From Pseudomonadota bacterium (GTDB lineage Bacteria > Desulfobacterota > WTBG01 > JAPLJA01), in the NCBI GenBank assembly GCA_026388815.1, contig JAPLJA010000191.1:1-32091 (forward strand): DNA of 32,091 nucleotides, in the 5' to 3' direction. This document shows, piece after piece, positions 1 to 9,056 of the stretch (the stretch's first letter is position 1; each line of letters starts with the position of its first letter). The notes beneath the pieces are model-generated. The model was given only the letters and a program-made list of their open reading frames with translations, was not told the origin of the DNA and ran no database searches. The position numbers and the translations under genes were made by a program.

Positions 1-865
1 AGTCAGTACCCTTTGGGAAGTACCGCCTGACCAGACCATTAACGCTCTCGTTGGTTCCCCTCTGCCACGAAGCATAAGGACGGGCGAAATAGCACTGCAT
101 GCCTATGGCATCTGTGATCGCCTCATGCTGTGCATTCTCGGTCCCATTGTCCAGCGTCAGCGTGCGTCTGGATTTCTCAGGGAGTTCCTGGAGCCTCCGT
201 ATCACGGTATCCGTGGTCAGCCCTGCCGACTTCCTCTTAAGTCTTGTCAAAAACAGTAGCCTGCTTTTGCGCTCCACCAGTGAGTTCAGAGCCGCAAGGC
301 TCTTCCTCGATACCAGCGAGTCACCCTCCCAATGACCAAACCGACTGCGGCTCTCCACCGAGACAGGCCTCTCCTCTATCGGGATGCGGTTGGGAATCTT
401 GGTTTTACGCTCCCTTCTGCCTATCCCCTTGGTTTTGCGTTTGCGGTGCCCCCGCACAAGGTGTCCTATCAGTTCAGCCCTCCCTTCTGTCTTCGGATGG
501 TAGATGTACTGGTAGATGGCCTCATGGCTTATGCCGAGCCCTGAATGTTCCAGTCCTATTCTACCCGCTATGAGCTCGGGGGACAAACCCTGCTCAAGCT
601 TGTTCCGAACATACGTGACAATCTGCTCATTCTTGAGCCTCGGTCGGATGCCCGCCTCCTGTTTTCTCGTGACGCCGCGCTCGTGAGCCCTGTGCGACAG
701 GTATACTTTGTATGCAGGCGTAGCGTTCCTCCTCAACTCCCTCGACAGGGTACTCTTTGAGCGCCCTAACGTCTCTGCTATCTCTGTCACCGTGTGTCCC
801 AACGACTTCATCTCCGCTATCCTGTCCCTCTCTTCAAGACTGATGTGCCTGTATCTTTTTCCCAT
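1..865 (-). CDS. IS30-family transposase, 3' end cut off by the window edge
   Basis: Reverse-complement translation from ATG at 865: [47 protein letters not shown]...[12 protein letters not shown]...[12 protein letters not shown]...[14 protein letters not shown]...[30 protein letters not shown]. This shows the IS30 HTH and DDE motifs. It is absent from the ORF track because no stop falls inside the window. Confidence 0.95.
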   Translation of the reverse strand, partial: [288 protein letters not shown]

Positions 866-928
866 ATCCACCCAGAGTACCAGCTATCAGGCCATTTCTC
901 CAAGTGTTGCACTTCCTCATTGAACTGG
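1..928 (-). mobile_element. IS30-family insertion sequence (partial; outer end around 920-930)
   Basis: Transposase at 1-865, then a short non-coding tail ending in caagtgttgcacttcctcattgaactg, which resembles IS30-family terminal repeats. The exact terminus is uncertain because the other end is outside the window. Confidence 0.75.
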
Positions 929-1270
929 GGAATTAACAATGGAGTTGAATCATTTTTTGAAAGAAACCATTTTTTAAATCATACACAGAAACTCGAAAAA
1001 GATTATAATTTATTGCTTAAAGAGAAATTCCAGGATATTTCTTTAAAAATCTTTGACAATCCTGATAAGATAGCACTTGCTTATGAAAAGCTCTCAAGCA
1101 ATTTGAAGGAACAAGATGTGAGAATATATTTCGGCTTACGATACGCTTTTCCGAATATTACCGGTCTTACGCTCAGCAACCTCTCCCAAAATCCTTTAAG
1201 GGATCACCTGAAAAAAATGGCAAGAGATTCTATGCCCCTTGTCATGAAAGCACTGGGCTACACCAGGTAA
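929..1270 (+). pseudogene. Orphan 3' end of an unidentified gene abutting the IS30 end
   Basis: The ORF at 794..1270 runs through the IS end. Downstream of the IS it reads ...KLEKDYNLLLKEKFQDISLKIFDNPDKIALAYEKLSSNLKEQDVRIYFGLRYAFPNITGLTLSNLSQNPLRDHLKKMARDSMPLVMKALGYTR, protein-like but with no start of its own. Confidence 0.45.
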
Positions 1271-1514
1271 CAGCAAAGCATTGTTTCTTTTTTGAGGGTC
1301 GCTATTCATACCAGTTCTTGTACGTGCTGTAGTTGAACGGGCTCTGCTGGTTCTCTTGGCATGTAATGATGTTCTATAGCCGTTGTTTTTCTAAGCCTCT
1401 CCACAATTTCCGGGTTTTCTTTTAGTTCGCATAATGTCTGCAGTCCAACAAAAATATAAGCGTTATCAAGCTTTGTTACCTGCCGCATAACAATTCATTC
1501 GAAATGCCGCCCCT

Positions 1515-2930
1515 TTAATAAATTCCTCGACAGTGCCATAAGAAACGCAACCAGGTGAAAGCACGGATGTGATAAAAACGCCTCAGAGAGTTGATGTGGT
1601 CAAGTTTGAAGATGAATTCATAAAGGTTGGTAAGCGGAAGGTCAATGATGAGCTTAACAATGGGAAGCATGAATGGGAATCGGGCCACGAACCCGAAGAA
1701 ATGATGAAGGTTGACTACTTTCCTTTTGTCCGGAAGGTTCAAGGCCGTATCTATAAAGTACGATTCGCAAAAAAAATCTTCGGTAGTCTGATTGACATCA
1801 AGAAGACCTTTGGCTAAAGCAATTTCACGGATCTCTGTTTGCGGATAGGGATTCATAATGCTGCACCAGGTGTGGTTTGCTTTCAGCTTGGCGTTAAAAG
1901 ACAGCGTTTCAAAATCCTTGTCCAGATCGCCTCCCGGTATCCCAACAATATTGAAGCACTGAATTTCGATCCCTTCTTTCTGCAGGTGTTGCGCAGCCTG
2001 TATGAGTTGCTCATTGCTGACATTCTTTTTGAGAATATTTATTCGAATTTCCTCGTTCCCTGCTTCCACCCCAATTTTAACCCCTCTGCATCCGGCCATC
2101 GCAAGCATCCCGGCCATTTCAGATGACATATTGTCACCACGGGCATTGCAAATAAAGGGAACGTTAACTTCCTTTCGGTAAAGCGGCAGGAATTCCCGAA
2201 GCCAATCCAGGTTGATCGTAAATGTGTCATCCTCGAAAATAATCCCATTCAGGCGATAACGCGTATTTGCTTCTTTAAGCTCTGCGATGGCTTTCTCGGG
2301 ACTCATTCTGCGAACAAAACGGCCTTTCCCGCGGTAGAGAGTTTTTGCCGCTTTGTTGTAACAGTAAGAGCAGTTGTACGGGCATCCTCTGCCGGTCATG
2401 AAAATAAAGGTGTCCCGCTGGTACTCACGGATATAGGGAACATCCATGTATATCTCGCGATCAGGGGCGGGAAGGGCATTCAAATCCTGTATCAATGGCC
2501 TTATGGGATTTCTATGAATCTGATCTCCCTCCTTGACCCACAGGTTTGCAATATTTTTGATTGGTTTTTTCTTTTCCAGGTTGTTCATCAGCTCCAGAAT
2601 GGCCTCTTCACCCTCACCGACGCAGACCACATCAAATGCCGCATCGTTGATTATGTCGGGGAAAAAGGTGGCATGGGGGCCGCCAATGACCGTTACCACA
2701 TTGAGGTGCTGCTTTAAAATGCGGCCGACCTTCATTGCCCAGAGGTGTCTCCCGGAGGTGCAGGAAAAGGCAACCACCTGTGCCTCTCGTTCCCGTACAT
2801 CATTGACAAGATTCTGCCTTGCGTGAGCAAAAATTATTTCACACGTATGCCCTTCCCGTTTCAAATAGGCTGAAAGGGACATGATGCTGTATGTTGGTAC
2901 CGGGTCGCGGACAATGAAGACTATTTTCAT
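1515..2930 (-). CDS. B12-binding domain radical SAM protein
   Basis: 471 aa. N-terminal cobalamin-binding-like fold (VVTVIGGPHATFFPDII...VCVGEGEEAILELM), then the radical SAM motif GRGCPYNCSYCYNKA (CxxxCxxC). Confidence 0.9.
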   Translation of the reverse strand: MKIVFIVRDPVPTYSIMSLSAYLKREGHTCEIIFAHARQNLVNDVREREAQVVAFSCTSGRHLWAMKVGRILKQHLNVVTVIGGPHATFFPDIINDAAFDVVCVGEGEEAILELMNNLEKKKPIKNIANLWVKEGDQIHRNPIRPLIQDLNALPAPDREIYMDVPYIREYQRDTFIFMTGRGCPYNCSYCYNKAAKTLYRGKGRFVRRMSPEKAIAELKEANTRYRLNGIIFEDDTFTINLDWLREFLPLYRKEVNVPFICNARGDNMSSEMAGMLAMAGCRGVKIGVEAGNEEIRINILKKNVSNEQLIQAAQHLQKEGIEIQCFNIVGIPGGDLDKDFETLSFNAKLKANHTWCSIMNPYPQTEIREIALAKGLLDVNQTTEDFFCESYFIDTALNLPDKRKVVNLHHFFGFVARFPFMLPIVKLIIDLPLTNLYEFIFKLDHINSLRRFYHIRAFTWLRFLWHCRGIY

Positions 2931-3090
2931 ACGATCTGACGGTTCTGGTAATTCGTACCTTTGATTTTTATATTATATCATAAAATTCTAAGCTATGAAT
3001 AAATGCTTTGAAAAAAACACAAACACTTCTTTGGGGGGATGACAAAACGGCACTCTCTCCTTTAACCGCCCCGGAATTTATTATGGGCTG

Positions 3091-3333
3091 CTATTGTGAA
3101 CTGCTGATTTGACGGTTCCTGTTCAGCTCATATATCCGGTAATCAGTATCTTCAAGTGCCAATCTATAATTATCATGTATCCATGCATCCAGTTTCGGAA
3201 ATTGTCTTATGTAATCATAACCGGTTTTACCCGTAGCGGTGATGCTGGAAATTACCAGTATTTTAGGCATCTCCTTTTTAAGCGTATTAAGAAATTCAGC
3301 CCGTATCTTTTGAACATATGGGTTGTCAACTCC
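3091..3333 (-). pseudogene. C-terminal fragment of a GT39/PMT-like membrane glycosyltransferase
   Basis: Frame reads NPYVQKIRAEFLNTLKKEMPKILVISS...GYDYIRQFPKLDAWIHDNYRLALEDTDYRIYELNR, typical of the soluble C-terminus of such proteins. The upstream side runs straight into the IS200/IS605-like hairpin with no transmembrane region. Confidence 0.55.
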
Positions 3334-3334
3334 G

Positions 3335-3367
3335 GGAAGCCTCGCCGTGAAGGCGGGGAGCTTCACA
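3335..3367. repeat. IS200/IS605-like terminal hairpin (relic)
   Basis: gaagcctcgcc-gtgaa-ggcggggagcttcac is an imperfect palindrome like the subterminal hairpins of IS200/IS605 elements. The 16-mer ggcggggagcttcaca recurs at 3616-3631. No tnpA or tnpB is present. Confidence 0.5.
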
Positions 3368-3615
3368 GCGAGATTCAATTTACAAAGAATCCCCCTTCGC
3401 GCAATGGGGGGCCCGCTTAAGGGTTGTGCACAAAGGAGGAAGGGTACATTAAATTGGAAGTTTAAGTCATTCGAAATGGGAATGCAAGTATCTGTATTAT
3501 GTTTATAGCCGAAGGGCGCGAGAAGGTATGGTATTGAAATATCAGGAGGTTTTTCGGTACGGTATTTCATGAAATGGCACGGCAGCGAGGCAGTGAGATA
3601 ATGGGCAGGGAATAT

Positions 3616-3631
3616 GGCGGGGAGCTTCACA
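3616..3631 (+). repeat. Second copy of ggcggggagcttcaca, direct repeat of 3352-3367
   Basis: Exact 16-nt match, 264 nt downstream of the first copy. Confidence 0.7.
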
Positions 3632-3735
3632 TGTTTTTAAGAGGACCCCCGCCGGTATTCCTGATTGACACAAAAGGTTATTTACATTATAACTATTTTA
3701 GCAAAAAAACAGTTAATATTAAGTTAGATAGCCTA

Positions 3736-5142
3736 ATGAAAATTCTATTCCTGCGTTATCACGATAAACTGTTCAATACCTTTGTTCCCACGTTCCTTAA
3801 CAGATTTATGTCAGAAAAGATGCCTGCTTTGGGAATAAGTTATGTGGCAGCAAATTTAGAAAAGGCTGGCTATGAAGTGAAATTCATTGATAGCATGGCC
3901 ACGGGCCTTACACCGCAGGAGACTAAAAAAGCTATAATGGATTACGGCCCGGATATTGTGGGTATTACAGCTATGACTGTTACTTTTCTTGGTGCCTTGG
4001 AAGCTGCTAAAATTGCCAAGGAATGCGGCGCAACCGTTGTCATGGGGGGACCACACTTTTCCATATTTCCAAAGGAGTCTATGTTTCATGAGGAAATTGA
4101 TTATGCAATTTTGGGGGAAGGTGAATATGCGATGTTAAACTTAGTCAAGGCTATTGAGGAAAATCGTTCCCTTGAAAATATAAAAGGGTTGATTTGGAGG
4201 GAAAACGGAAAAGTGCGGGTAAATGAACCAGCTATCATTGATGATTTAGAAAGTCTGCCAATCCCCGCACGACACCTGACACCTGTCAACAGCTATAGAT
4301 TAATCGGAGCACGTACGCCTTTTGCTACACTGCTCACCCAAAGAGGCTGTCCTTTTAAATGTGGATATTGTGCAACAGATAATCCTATGAGGAAAGTAAG
4401 GTTTCGGAAAGTCGAATCTGTACTTGATGAGATTGAGTTGCTGGTTAAAGATTTTGGCACGCGGGAGATAAATTTTGTAGTTGAGACATTTACCTTAAAA
4501 AAAGATTTTACCGTTGCGTTATGTGAAGGAATTTTGAGGAGAAATATTAAGCTAAGATGGCAGGCCCCAACCAGAGTTGATTGTGTAGACCTTGAACTGC
4601 TTAAGCTGATGTATAGGGCAGGGTGCTGGCAAATCCGTTTTGGTATAGAGTCTGGAAATCAGAGGATTCTCGACCTTATGAAAAAAAACGTGACTTTAGA
4701 GATGATTGAATCTGCTGTAAATCTCACAAAAAAAGTCGGGATGCGGAATGTAGGCTATTTTATTCTCGGTTATATTGATGAGAATGCACAGTCTCTTGAG
4801 AATACAATAAATTTTGCCAAGAAACTGGATTTGGATTCAGCAGTTTTCTATTTGGGGGTTCCTTATTATAAGACTAATTTTCATGAGTTAGCAGTCGAGC
4901 GAGGACAAATTGATGAAAACTATTGGAGAGAATGGGTCATGGGCAAACGTACCGATCCTCTTCCATTTTTAATCCCAGATGCTGAGAAGTGGTTGCAAAA
5001 GGCATACAGTGATTATTATTACAGACCTAAATATGTATTAAAACGCTTGCTCAATATTCGTTCACCTCAAGATGTATGCGAAAATCTGGTTGCAGGCTCT
5101 TCTATGCTGTTATCAAAAATAAGAAAGCAATTCCAACAGTGA
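3736..5142 (+). CDS. B12-binding domain radical SAM protein
   Basis: Start taken at MKILFLRYHDKLFNTFVPTF rather than the ORF-track start at 3574. Cobalamin-binding-like N-terminus (VVMGGPHFSIFPKE...ILGEGEYAMLNLV) and radical SAM motif TQRGCPFKCGYCATD. Confidence 0.9.
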   Translation: MKILFLRYHDKLFNTFVPTFLNRFMSEKMPALGISYVAANLEKAGYEVKFIDSMATGLTPQETKKAIMDYGPDIVGITAMTVTFLGALEAAKIAKECGATVVMGGPHFSIFPKESMFHEEIDYAILGEGEYAMLNLVKAIEENRSLENIKGLIWRENGKVRVNEPAIIDDLESLPIPARHLTPVNSYRLIGARTPFATLLTQRGCPFKCGYCATDNPMRKVRFRKVESVLDEIELLVKDFGTREINFVVETFTLKKDFTVALCEGILRRNIKLRWQAPTRVDCVDLELLKLMYRAGCWQIRFGIESGNQRILDLMKKNVTLEMIESAVNLTKKVGMRNVGYFILGYIDENAQSLENTINFAKKLDLDSAVFYLGVPYYKTNFHELAVERGQIDENYWREWVMGKRTDPLPFLIPDAEKWLQKAYSDYYYRPKYVLKRLLNIRSPQDVCENLVAGSSMLLSKIRKQFQQ

Positions 5143-5444
5143 CCTATTGGCAATACGGTTCTTGAATACCCTGTTTCTAAAAGTCAGGTTCAGTTCGATT
5201 ACTACTGGCTACAAGCAAATTTGGGGCAAAGGTTTGCCTCCCGACGTAAAGCGTTTTCTCAAGAAAGCGACATGTGTGTTGTGCCTCCCGCTATTGTTTT
5301 GAATGAGTATGTAGACATTCGGCAACGCAAAACATTTAAAGGAATACTTGAGCCTGCAAATGCAGGGCATAAAATTCGATCTGGTTTGTGCGCATATTCA
5401 TTCATACAGGTCCAACTATTGTTTTCAAAAGCAGGTAAATTATT

Positions 5445-6476
5445 ATGAGTAAACATTTTGTGACGGGCGCTGCAGGTTTTTTGGGCAGTCACATAGTTGA
5501 AAAGCTCCACCAAATAGGTGAACGCGATATTATTGCATTAGATATACTTGCTTATGATGTTCAACTCGAAGGTGTCACCTATGTGCAGGGATCTGTATTA
5601 GACAAGAAACTTCTCCTCAAACTTACCGGGAGCGTTGATTACATTCATCATAATGCCGCCCTTGTGCCGCTCACGAAATCAGGCAGGGACTTTTATAATG
5701 TAAATGTGATTGGCACCAGAAACATTGTGGCATGCTGTGAAAAGCATAATGTTAAAAAACTGATTCACATGTCCTCATCAGCTATTTACGGAATCCCGGA
5801 CGCTATACCTATAAACGAAACAACCGGGTATGCGCCCATAGAGGTTTACGGCCAGTCAAAGCTTGATGGAGAAAAAGAGGTGTGGCAGTATATGGACAAA
5901 GGCGGCAGCGCTTCATGCATCAGGCCGCGCACCATTATCGGCGGGAAAAGCAGGCTCGGAATATTTCAAATACTGTTTGAATGGATTGCAGAGGGAAAAA
6001 ATATTTATGTGATCGGCGATGGGAACAACCTGTTCCAGTTCGTGCATGTGGATGATCTGATAGATGCTTCAATCAAAGCAGCCTTTTCAGACCATAATGG
6101 TTTATATAATATCGGTGCTGCCGAATACCGGACGCTCAGAGAGGATCTTGAGGCCTTGTGTCGCTATGCAGGAACAGGCTCGAAGGTAAAAAGCCTCCCC
6201 GTTGGGTTGACGAAATTAGGATTATATCTTATGGATAAAGCAAAGCTCTCACCTCTTGCTCCCTGGCACTATCTCACCTATCACAAACCTTTTGTTTTTG
6301 ATATTTCAAAGGCTCAGAGGGAACTGCAGTGGAATCCCCAATACAGCAATATTGAATCGTTTATTGAATCTTACGAATGGTATCTTAAGAACAGAAATAA
6401 GATGACGGATTCAAAATCAACACACAAGAAACCGGTGCCGCAGAAAATTTTGAAGATTATTAAATACTTTTCTTGA
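5445..6476 (+). CDS. NAD-dependent epimerase/dehydratase (extended SDR)
   Basis: 343 aa. FVTGAAGFLGSHIV (GxxGxxG), SSSAIYG and YGQSKLDGE (YxxxK). Confidence 0.9.
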   Translation: MSKHFVTGAAGFLGSHIVEKLHQIGERDIIALDILAYDVQLEGVTYVQGSVLDKKLLLKLTGSVDYIHHNAALVPLTKSGRDFYNVNVIGTRNIVACCEKHNVKKLIHMSSSAIYGIPDAIPINETTGYAPIEVYGQSKLDGEKEVWQYMDKGGSASCIRPRTIIGGKSRLGIFQILFEWIAEGKNIYVIGDGNNLFQFVHVDDLIDASIKAAFSDHNGLYNIGAAEYRTLREDLEALCRYAGTGSKVKSLPVGLTKLGLYLMDKAKLSPLAPWHYLTYHKPFVFDISKAQRELQWNPQYSNIESFIESYEWYLKNRNKMTDSKSTHKKPVPQKILKIIKYFS

Positions 6477-6531
6477 GGAAGAGTGCTACCGGTGAATTTG
6501 TAATTATCAATTTGCAATTGTCAATTGACCA

Positions 6532-7590
6532 TTATAACGGTCCCAGATTATTCCATACCCATTTCAAGCTTCGCCGCATTCCTTCTTCAAGCGAGACGGA
6601 AGGGTTGTAACCCAGTTCCCCTTTCGCTTTGTCCACTGTACAGGCAATGGTCTTGTTCATCTCTGAAAGAACGTGGATCTTCTGGTTATAGAGGCCGATT
6701 GACTGCAGGCTACCGTCAATCAGTTGAGCAATATCCCCGACAATATGGGGAAGGCGCATGCGTTTATGAGCGCAGCGCTGTCCAAATTCATTCTCTAAAA
6801 GACTCTCAATGGTATCAATAATTTCATTCATGGTGTAGGGTCGTTCATCGGCAATCCAATAGGTCCTGCCGCGTGCTTCCTGAACCTGCTCACATAATAA
6901 AAGCCCCTGGCAGATATTGTCCACATATGCCATCGAGCGCCGGGTTTCCCCGTCTCCCACGATCGGCACTTTTCCGTCCCGTATCATTTTAAAAAACAGG
7001 GTCTGCCGCGGCGGCTGGTCTGGCCCATAAAACCATGGGGGTCTGATAATAACAGTTTCAATGTTCCCCCGTGTGCCTGCTTCGCTGACAATATCTTCAC
7101 CAATTTTCTTGCTCTTTCCGTAATTCATATACGGATTATAGGGTGATGATTCATCAAACACATGGCCGGGGGACGGATTACAGCCGATTGGGGAGTTAGA
7201 TGAGACGTGAATAAATCTCCTGACCCCGGTACGCTGTGCGGCTTCAAGTAATGCCCGCGTGCCGTCAACATTTACCGCATAAAACTGTTTTACTCCTTTG
7301 TCCGGATGAATCACCCCTGCGCAGTGAAAAAGTGTAGCCCCGCGAACATCTTTGAAAAAAGGCAAAAGGGATTCAGGACTGGTGAGATCACCGTTTACAA
7401 TTTCAATCCTTCCTTTGATTGAGGATATCGGCGTAGAGTCTTGACCGGACAGAACAAGACAGCGGATGGGACGATCAGGATTTCCATCTTTGAACATGCT
7501 CACATCAGGAAGGCCTTCAGCAAGTGTCCTGGCAAGACGTGTGCCGAGCCATCCCGGGGCGCCGGTTATCAGTGCTATAGGATCATTCAT
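6532..7590 (-). CDS. NAD-dependent epimerase/dehydratase, 3beta-HSD-like extended SDR
   Basis: 352 aa. LITGAPGWLGTRLA, VSSNSPIG, YGKSKKIGE. Start overlaps the GMC gene stop by 1 nt (TAATG). Confidence 0.9.
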   Translation of the reverse strand: MNDPIALITGAPGWLGTRLARTLAEGLPDVSMFKDGNPDRPIRCLVLSGQDSTPISSIKGRIEIVNGDLTSPESLLPFFKDVRGATLFHCAGVIHPDKGVKQFYAVNVDGTRALLEAAQRTGVRRFIHVSSNSPIGCNPSPGHVFDESSPYNPYMNYGKSKKIGEDIVSEAGTRGNIETVIIRPPWFYGPDQPPRQTLFFKMIRDGKVPIVGDGETRRSMAYVDNICQGLLLCEQVQEARGRTYWIADERPYTMNEIIDTIESLLENEFGQRCAHKRMRLPHIVGDIAQLIDGSLQSIGLYNQKIHVLSEMNKTIACTVDKAKGELGYNPSVSLEEGMRRSLKWVWNNLGPL

Positions 7591-9053
7591 TATTGCTCCT
7601 CCACAAAATGCATGGCGTTTCTTCTGGCAAAGCCCATAATGGTTCCTTGGGGGTTCACGCCGGGTGAATCAGGAATCATGCTCCCGTCGTTGATATACAG
7701 ATTGTCATAGTGATACACCTTGCCAAAAGAATTGGCCGCACAGCGATCAATTCGTTCCCCGATGGGACACGAGCTGAACGCGTGGATAGTGGTCAGGCTC
7801 AGACCAGACTTTGGCAAGAGTTCGTCAAGCCAGCGGATCGCTTCGATCTCATTATTGAGCGGCCCCAGTCCGTACACGCTGGGATACACTGCAACAGCTC
7901 CTGCAGCGAGTAACAGCGTCGAGAGGTAGGCCAGCCCCTTGCTCAGATTGCCCAGATCCTCCCGGGCTAAAGTGTACCTGATGGATGTTGCATCTTCACC
8001 GGTCCGGGAGGAACGGATAGTGCCTTTACCGATTCCCCGGGCTGCCACATAAAAAATCGCCATATTCCTCAAGCAGTTCATCTGGTCTTTATGGGAAAGC
8101 CAGTTTTCGCTGAGAATCATAGCTAAATGGCCGGGAGCGAAAAATGCTCCACCAAGAGAAATCTCCGGCCAGAACTCTTTCACCTGCAGCAGTGGCAGTA
8201 CGCTTTTATGGGCGTTTATTTCTTCATCAAATTTAGCGGCTACCTTGAGCATGGGATGAATGCGGAATGAGTCACCGATATGAAACCGGATCCCGCTGCG
8301 GCGCAGCAGCGCCGGGGTTTCGGTTGCGCCCGCACAAACAAAAATGTTTTCAGCATCTATCCGTATCAGTTCTTCAGAGCCATTCTCGCGCTGCACGACT
8401 GCAAGCACGCCGGTCACCCGTTTTTTTTGTTTTATTAACAGCTTCACCCGGCAGTTTGTTATCACCTTCGCACCGGCCTGTTCCGCCTGGGGCAGCAGCG
8501 TACGGCTCATGCTTTGTTTGGCGCCGCCCGGGCAGCCATTCGGGCAATAGTTAAGCCCTTCGCAGTTTTCAACGACGCGGGGAACTTCCTGATACGACCA
8601 TCCCATGGCCTCGATGCCACGGGCGAATATCCTTGTGCTTGCAGGCCATGGTTTGTCGTACAGGCTCACGTGGAGCTGATTTTCAACCCATAAAAAATGC
8701 TCTTCCAGGTCTTTCGGATAGGATGCCTCAAGATCATATTGCGCTTTCCATCGCAACAGGATCTCCGGCGGCGTCCGGTGCCAGAACCCGCTGTTTATTT
8801 CGGTACCACCGCCGTAGCACCGGCCTTCAGCATAGCCGATGGGAACGGAACCCATAATAGGAGTCATGCCGCGGCGCCGATACATTTTCTGCATGCCATC
8901 CGGGCAATTGTTGCCGTAATCGGAAAGGATCCAGCGCTTCCCTTCTTCAATAACAAGGGGCTCCATACCGGCAGAGGCCAGAACGTGTGCCGTCATTGCA
9001 CCGCCGGCCCCGGACCCGATAATTAATGCCTGTGCTGGGTGATATGTCTTCAT
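7590..9053 (-). CDS. GMC-family FAD-dependent oxidoreductase
   Basis: 487 aa. ALIIGSGAGGAMTAHVLASAGMEPLVIEEG; CEGLNYCPNGCPGGAKQSMSRTLL; C-terminal HAFSSCPIGE...LYINDGSMIPDSPGVNPQGTIMGFARRNA. Confidence 0.9.
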   Translation of the reverse strand: MKTYHPAQALIIGSGAGGAMTAHVLASAGMEPLVIEEGKRWILSDYGNNCPDGMQKMYRRRGMTPIMGSVPIGYAEGRCYGGGTEINSGFWHRTPPEILLRWKAQYDLEASYPKDLEEHFLWVENQLHVSLYDKPWPASTRIFARGIEAMGWSYQEVPRVVENCEGLNYCPNGCPGGAKQSMSRTLLPQAEQAGAKVITNCRVKLLIKQKKRVTGVLAVVQRENGSEELIRIDAENIFVCAGATETPALLRRSGIRFHIGDSFRIHPMLKVAAKFDEEINAHKSVLPLLQVKEFWPEISLGGAFFAPGHLAMILSENWLSHKDQMNCLRNMAIFYVAARGIGKGTIRSSRTGEDATSIRYTLAREDLGNLSKGLAYLSTLLLAAGAVAVYPSVYGLGPLNNEIEAIRWLDELLPKSGLSLTTIHAFSSCPIGERIDRCAANSFGKVYHYDNLYINDGSMIPDSPGVNPQGTIMGFARRNAMHFVEEQ

Positions 9054-9056
9054 GCG

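Noticed and set aside
99-923. Five plus-strand ORFs (99..335, 244..573, 332..544, 545..760, 708..923)
   Set aside because: Antisense to the IS30 transposase; none has a recognisable family.
1306-1488. 60-aa minus-strand ORF MRQVTKLDNAYIFVGLQTLCELKENPEI...
   Set aside because: Reads somewhat protein-like and may be a gene remnant, but I could not identify it or support a start.
5221-5513. Small overlapping ORFs upstream of the epimerase (5221..5448 +, 5259..5513 -)
   Set aside because: No family features, the two strands compete, and no good RBS was seen; treated as intergenic.
8267-9026. Plus-strand ORFs 8267..8554, 8344..8550, 8633..8857 and 8697..9026
   Set aside because: Antisense shadows of the GMC gene with low-complexity Arg/Ser/Pro composition.
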